A DNA stretch of 64,000 nucleotides from Phallus indusiatus. Taxonomy: Eukaryota > Basidiomycota > Agaricomycetes > Phallales > Phallaceae. Shown here piece by piece: positions 58,898 through 64,000 of the stretch. Made by a program: the position numbers and the translations under genes. The notes below the pieces were generated by a model, which was not told where the DNA came from, did not search any database, and saw only the letters and a list, made by a program, of their open reading frames with translations. Numbering within the stretch: position 1 is the stretch's first letter; each line of letters opens with the position of its first letter. The stretch lies in contig JAQFWX010000008.1 in the NCBI GenBank assembly GCA_027605045.1, positions 310,001 through 374,000 on the forward strand. Direction: 5' to 3'.

Positions 58898-59590
58898 ATG
58901 ACCAGCTCCTTGCCCGTATTTGCCCGTCAAAGATTATCATTCCTAACTGATAGTGGAATTACCAACTTGCTCGGTACGCTCACGTTACCTCACTCGTCTA
59001 AGCCCATTTATTCAACCGTACAATGTACTAGATTCCACAAGTAAGGATGGATATTTCGTGCATTTTCAAGCTAAATGCTCAGAATGAATTTTAGACCTCT
59101 TAAACCAAATCGAAATCAAGGAGAATTCCCCCGACCATTTCGCTTATACTATCCGAGTGAACCCCGATGCACAATACTCGGCAGATGAGACTCAAACCCT
59201 CATAGGTAGAGCTGCAACTGGAGATAAAGTTCAGGTATCACGCCAAACTCACCTTTTTAATTACTTTTTTCCACCCTGACTAATTTTTTTAAAAATTAGT
59301 TTGTATACACAACAACACCGGATAAAGCCGGTTTTGCTGACGCACCAAGTTTGCAAAAACTGACGGTTTACTTCACCAACGCCAATGGAACATTTCCTAT
59401 TGAAGAAACGCATGAAGTGAACGACGTCAGCTATGTGTTCGGGCCTGACCTTGATGGCACCGTATCTATCAAACCCATTTCGGAAAAGCAGGCATGCGTC
59501 GAATACACTTACAAAGTGTATGGCAAAGAAGTTAAGGATAAAACAATTCCTATGAATTTGGCACCGTTGGCACCGGTTACACCCTACTAA
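58898..59590 (+). CDS. B-type member of the divergent A/B gene-pair family (B3)
   Basis: Four exons (58898-58973, 59032-59040, 59095-59234, 59300-59590), 171 aa. Start MTSSLPVFARQRLSFLTDSG is nearly identical to B1's start, then ITNLLDSTNLLNQIEIKENS; TQTLIGRAATGDKVQ; FVYTTTPDKAG; LQKLTVYFTNANGTFPIEET; YVFGPDLDGTVSIKPISEKQ and VEYTYKVYGKEVKDKTIPMN. The later strands have diverged more from B1/B2 than the N-terminus, and the PILGTVRVRS motif is replaced. No signal peptide. Confidence 0.77.
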
Positions 59591-59887
59591 TTAGCTTCAA
59601 TCCTTATAAATCATTCTTGTTTTCTTCTTGTTCTCCAGTAGTGGATTTTCTTACAACAAACAGACGAACGCAAATAAGTTTCTGTTTTCTTGATACAATT
59701 GATATTCTCCGTGATATATATCAGACTCCAATATCATCGTTGTTATACAATTTGCTCCTGGAGTGAATTCAGCCTGAGGAAATAATTCGGTGCTTTGTAT
59801 GGTTGAGTTTACATAGAGAGACTCGGCTTTGCAAAGTACATCTTCAAGAGTGAAAGAGTTGATATATGTATATACACTACTGCTGTT

Positions 59888-60987
59888 TTAGTCTTCAACT
59901 TGGGGTCCCCCGAAGGCTATCAAGTTGAAAGCCAATTGTTCGCTTCCAGATATGAAGAATGACTGAATGCAGGCACAAGCATCCTGAGAGAAGGGATTTA
60001 GATCAAAAATAACACATACATAGCACATTAAGCTAGAAAAAGAACCCACCAGTAGAAAGTTTGTACATGGACCTCTATCCAGAGGAGCAGGCCTACGACC
60101 ATCCAATTCCAAAAGCCTATAAGACGAAGGATCTTGTGGATCGGGAGCCTGAATGAATACTATGAAATGGAGGTCCGTGTTTAAATCCGTAGGAACTTCG
60201 GATTGACCCATTTGTGCGGTAGCTTCGTGAATTGAGGCGAAAAGATCGGTCTTTTCGAGCAATTCGGCCCTTTCATCTGGAGTGAGAGTAATGGCTTTCT
60301 CAAGAAATTTCGCTAAAGGTGATTCCGGAGCGATCGTCGCGTCTGACTTGAAATCACAGTAAGCTATTTCAATGGAATGCATGGATGATACTTGGGAGTC
60401 CACTTACATTAGCTAGGGCGTGCAAAAGGCCTATAGTCCCACAGGCGTTAGGGATCTAATACAAACAAAATGTCACGATTTTTAGGTTCCTGTAGAAAGT
60501 CTTATTAACTATCTTTATCCTTACGGTTTGCCTGATAAAGAAAGCACTCGGATCAACGTGTTCTCGACCCTCAGAACTCTCAATCCATAGGTCTTCTGTG
60601 AGTCGTCGTTCCTCTGTCATCGTCGTTACCGGAAATAATAACAACAGAGCTTTCACAGGTCCCGGCAGCAGAATTAGGAGCTTTTGTGAACCAAGTCAGC
60701 ACGAAAAAGTACAACGCAGTTATTTTTGTTTGACCTCATGGTCAAAACCATAGACATCGTGAAAGGCTGCAGAAGACGTTACTAAACCTGCTTGTTGTGC
60801 CCACTGCCAAGTAGAAAAGTACGATGTACGATGGTCAGAATTGGAATATTGAATGGTCCGTCCTTCCACGTACAGTTGTAAGCACCTATGCAAAAGAAAA
60901 AACAATTAAGCATGTCTCCAATTAACTCTGAGATTGTTTCTTTACTTCTGGATTAGCTTCCAAGGGAATCCAAGTGACGTCTGACAT
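59888..60987 (-). CDS. YUH1: Ubiquitin carboxyl-terminal hydrolase, UCH family (Yuh1/UCHL3-like)
   Basis: Seven exons (60946-60987, 60874-60885, 60735-60803, 60525-60680, 60408-60455, 60050-60346, 59888-59983) encode 239 aa, typical UCH length. Start MSDVTWIPLEANPEVLTTWA; HDVYGFDHE; PGPVKALLLLFPV; then the catalytic region: oxyanion Gln in FFI(R)QT, nucleophile Cys in IPNACGTIGLLHALAN, His in TDLHFIVFIQ and Asp in LELDGRRPAPLDRGPC. The C-terminus SEQLAFNLIAFGGPQVED corresponds to the 'FSLIALA' strand. It releases ubiquitin or Nedd8 from small adducts and precursors. All catalytic residues are intact. Exon 2 is only 12 bp. Confidence 0.94.
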
Positions 60988-61325
60988 ATTCGAACAAAGA
61001 GAGCGAGAATGAAATTGGAATGAAAGGATCTTGCGTCATATCATGATTAAGTTATGGAGGTTCTATTTATAGCTACCAAGGCGCTTGTTTATATCTCATC
61101 GATTCCAAGCCGAATCTCTGCTAAATCAGACGGTTCTTCCTTCGCATAAGAAGGATATCAATTAAACATTTCCATAACTTGACTGTAATCTATACATAGT
61201 ACACTAGCTCAAGCCATGCTCAAAACTAAAAAAAAAAAAAGGAGAAGTATCTCCTTATACAATGGCTACAGACGAATACGTATCATGCACACTTTGTGAT
61301 GCTGGCGCGTCCAGTATATGGTTTG
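60988..61325. other. Intergenic region
   Basis: UCH promoter side and 3' region of the large F-box gene. A poly-A run occurs at 61228-61240. Nothing else recognised. Confidence 0.5.
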
Positions 61326-63734
61326 TCATTCTTCGAGTTCACAAAAAGCCACGTCCTCCGAACTGTGTTCAGTCGGCTGAGGGGTAGTACATATTGCCCC
61401 ATCAAAACGTCCCCCAAAATCCACAAAACGCAGTCGAGTATCTCGGTCCATGGAATAACACAGTACACCAGTACTCTCATCAAACGCAATAGCAACAACT
61501 CCTTTGCTCATGTCAGCCCAAAAAGAAGGATCGACAGTTGGAGCTCTCAAACACGAGTGGGTAACGGGTCTTCTTTGAAATGTAGTACCAACATTAGTAC
61601 CGGGAACGATGACAAAGGGGCACTCGTCCGGGCAATCCCATGAATGGAAGCAATCAGATTCTTCCTGGATATATCCCATATAGTGACGAATATATTTTCC
61701 GGTAGTAGTAGCGGTCGCAAGTTTATATTGGCCTGGAATAGATTTGTAGCCCACAAAGCGCGAAATAGGCTTCGCAACGCCGGGACCTAACTTGTCTAAT
61801 GCTGCAGACGTGGCAGAGCGCATGTAGACGAGAGAGAAGAAGGCTCCGGGTAAAACGTCAGAGAAGGTCCCACGATCCCACTTCCATCGCGTCTTTTTGA
61901 CGATCTGGAATGGGAGGTCATACCGATGTTTGGTGACGTGACCTCTGCCTTCACGAACGGGGATGGTTTCATCGGGCAAGGGGGTAGGATGCATCATAAC
62001 ATGAATGAAGCCGTTGGGGCCTTTCGTTGAAACATAAACCGACTAAAACAAGTTTTAGATATGGGAAGATGGCAAATATAAACACACAACGCACAATAGG
62101 AGGTGGTGCAGAATGGAATTGAGAATCCAGCATTTTGTCCGGATTTCTTAACGCGGAAAACCACCCTTCTTCGAGATTCGAAAAAGAGACACCTGTCGCC
62201 GATACGCCATACAAGTATTGCGTGCCAAGGCTTTCTGGCCTGCGCAAGCTTTTACCGACGTCAGGAATATTGAACAATGTCAAGCCAAAGGTTTTCACGT
62301 CCCCTCCGTCTGCCCCGACTATTAATTGAGATACTAGAACACAGTTTTGCCAAGGTAGCAGCTTTATCTTCCATATAGTACTGGGCTATCGCAAAGTATT
62401 AATAATTCGTTGCACTTAGATCGGATATTTCTTGTGTAGCAGCTCACCAATACGGGGTTTACTGTATCGGCCGACCCTAGACTTAAGTGTGAAAATGGTC
62501 CGCTGAAAAGACTTCTCAACCGTAGTTCGGGATAATCGAACATGAGTAATCGTGGACGACAGACTAGCGCGATCATGAGAGTGTTGGGTAACACTGTGTG
62601 CTGTACATCGCACATTGCAATCTGCTGAACCTTTTGAACTACAGATAGTTGGTATATCCGTTTGAATGGGGTTTTATTTTCTTCTCTTATAGCATCGAAA
62701 GAACGTTGTGAATGATTTTGTTCCGCCAAATCTTCGAGAAGCTCAAGAGAAACTGCCATGACTGTCACGTTTGTAACGAATTGTAAGCTACAAATGAAAC
62801 TTCAGTACATGTAAAAATAAAGAAGAGAAGTAAAGGTACACACGTAGTTTCGTTTTGAACAGGTGGAGTTGTAAAAGCAAGGTAAACATGCAACTGGTTA
62901 TGGAGAGTTCCATATGTCACTTCGAATAATTCCGGTTTCTTTTCCAGATATTGTTTTACCAAAGGAGTCCGAACACCACCCTTGTACAATTTCATTTCCC
63001 AGACACATACGTACGTTTCTCCGTGACAACTTTGACTCCGTGTAACAATAAACTTGGCACCTGGTAGGATACGGGTTTCAATCACTTGATCATATGTGTC
63101 CTGGTGAACAAGTGAACCCGTCAAGGGACGAAAAAGAAAGTTTTCATGCAGGTAGATAGAGCGTGTGACGAGGTATTCTGCCATAAAAGGTTTGATTTCG
63201 CCGTACAGATGTCTAGTAGTCGGAGGGAGACTAGGGAGTACGAGATTGAGCCGTTTCATGGCAGACAACCACAAAGACCCGTTGTGGGATACTTTATTCA
63301 TATGACGCGAAGTCTGAGAAAGTGATGAAGGTTTTTCAGAGGAATATAGAACGAGACGTAAAGGACGCTACCTGGCGTAAAGAAATAATGTCGCGTACAC
63401 TGAGCCAATCACAAATTTTGAGATGAATTTCCAGAGGAAATGTAACGAATTTTGATTGCGTACAAAAGACTCGACGGATAATTTGAGCATTGTTAGACGT
63501 ATCTTCATGTTGTTGGTTTGGTTCATTGGGAGGTGCGACCGCGTTTAGTTGTGCGTTTGCGACAATGGCTTCTCGAGCGCGAGCCAGCATCATTTCCATA
63601 ATCTCTGGTGTCATAACGTCCCATGCAAAAATATTCATGTTAATAGATCCCAGTTGTACATGTGCTTCCTGAAGGTGGGAGAGGGGCTGAGGATGTGAGC
63701 CAGGTAGAGGGGGAACATCGGGTGCGACAGACAT
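61326..63734 (-). CDS. Large F-box protein
   Basis: Five exons (63372-63734, 62844-63313, 62448-62787, 62095-62385, 61326-62042) encode 726 aa. After an Ala/Pro-rich start (MSVAPDVPPLPGSHPQPLSH) an F-box follows at ~100-140: FPLEIHLKICDWLSVRDIIS, LRQTSRHMNKVSHNGSLW, with the conserved Leu/Pro start, 'L..R..S' middle and final Trp. The remaining ~580 residues are beta-rich with repeated short hydrophobic strands (FIVTRSQSCHGETYVCVWEM; QKVQQIAMCDVQHTVLPN; GVVAIAFDESTGVLCYSMD), consistent with a degenerate propeller used for substrate recognition. Mushroom genomes hold many such SCF adaptor candidates. No specific target can be inferred. Confidence 0.82.
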
Positions 63735-64000
63735 TGTGGGATAAGTTCAATTGAGGAAAGATAGAATTACCACAAGTCAGAACTTTATATACGCCACGTT
63801 AGTCCAGACTTGGAAGGTTTATGGACAATGGACCAGGTCCACACCAACTCGTTCAGTGTCCCTCGAACCGAAGCTGGACGAATGACAGCATTTCTCGTTT
63901 ATTATTTTTTTATATCGGTAAAAACCTGTGACAATCAGAAGTGCGTATGGACAAAGCAACGACGAAAATACAATCGGCCATCGACACAGTAAATTGGAGA
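63735..64000. other. Promoter side of the F-box gene
   Basis: Contains the upstream region of the F-box gene (TATATA-like at about 63786-63791). A short plus-strand frame (63810-63992) has no recognisable motifs. Confidence 0.4.

Overview
The window is nuclear DNA of a basidiomycete fungus, most likely an Agaricomycete. The evidence is densely packed intron-rich genes with introns of about 45-70 nt, GT-AG junctions with occasional GC-AG ones, fungal housekeeping orthologues on both strands, a tRNA-Ser with a short intron, and protein families typical of mushroom genomes (aryl-alcohol-oxidase-like GMC enzyme, DOMON/cytochrome b561 protein, phenol-hydroxylase-like monooxygenase, an expanded uncharacterised family).

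Left part (1-13.4 kb): tail of a BUD20-like ribosome-export protein, then ArgJ (arginine biosynthesis), a ubiquitin-like/WLM metalloprotease, the DNA polymerase delta small subunit POLD4/Cdm1, Mms2, the ESCRT-0 protein Hse1, and a DOMON/cytochrome b561 protein. Three neighbours (WLM protease, POLD4, Mms2) belong to DNA-damage-tolerance functions. 13.4-31.5 kb is accessory: a decaying three-copy family at 14.5-16.6 kb, an F-box gene, a long gene-poor stretch, a GMC oxidoreductase, the first of three divergent 'A/B' gene pairs, a decayed serine-protease-like gene and a 100-bp MITE-like element.

31.5-51 kb is again mostly housekeeping: ADE1, a Ser/Pro-rich protein, an anoctamin (TMEM16/Ist2 family), tRNA-Ser(UGA), a DUF2015-like membrane protein, NLE1/RSA4 and a CCDC137-like gene sharing one promoter region (both ribosome biogenesis), a 17-exon FAD monooxygenase, RNase H2 subunit C, a membrane-anchored protein and a UbiA-type prenyltransferase. 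51.3-64 kb is accessory plus a UCH deubiquitinase and a large F-box protein.

The most unusual content is a family of small cytosolic-looking proteins (167-201 aa) that I do not recognise. They occur as three head-to-head pairs (26.3-28.5, 51.6-53.9 and 57.3-59.6 kb). Each pair has one A-type and one B-type gene; A and B are themselves distant paralogues, share the same four-exon structure with a 9-bp second exon, and have TATA-like boxes just upstream. One partial, broken extra A copy lies beside the first pair.

All exon coordinates were derived by hand from splice signals and reading-frame continuity; no database search was possible.
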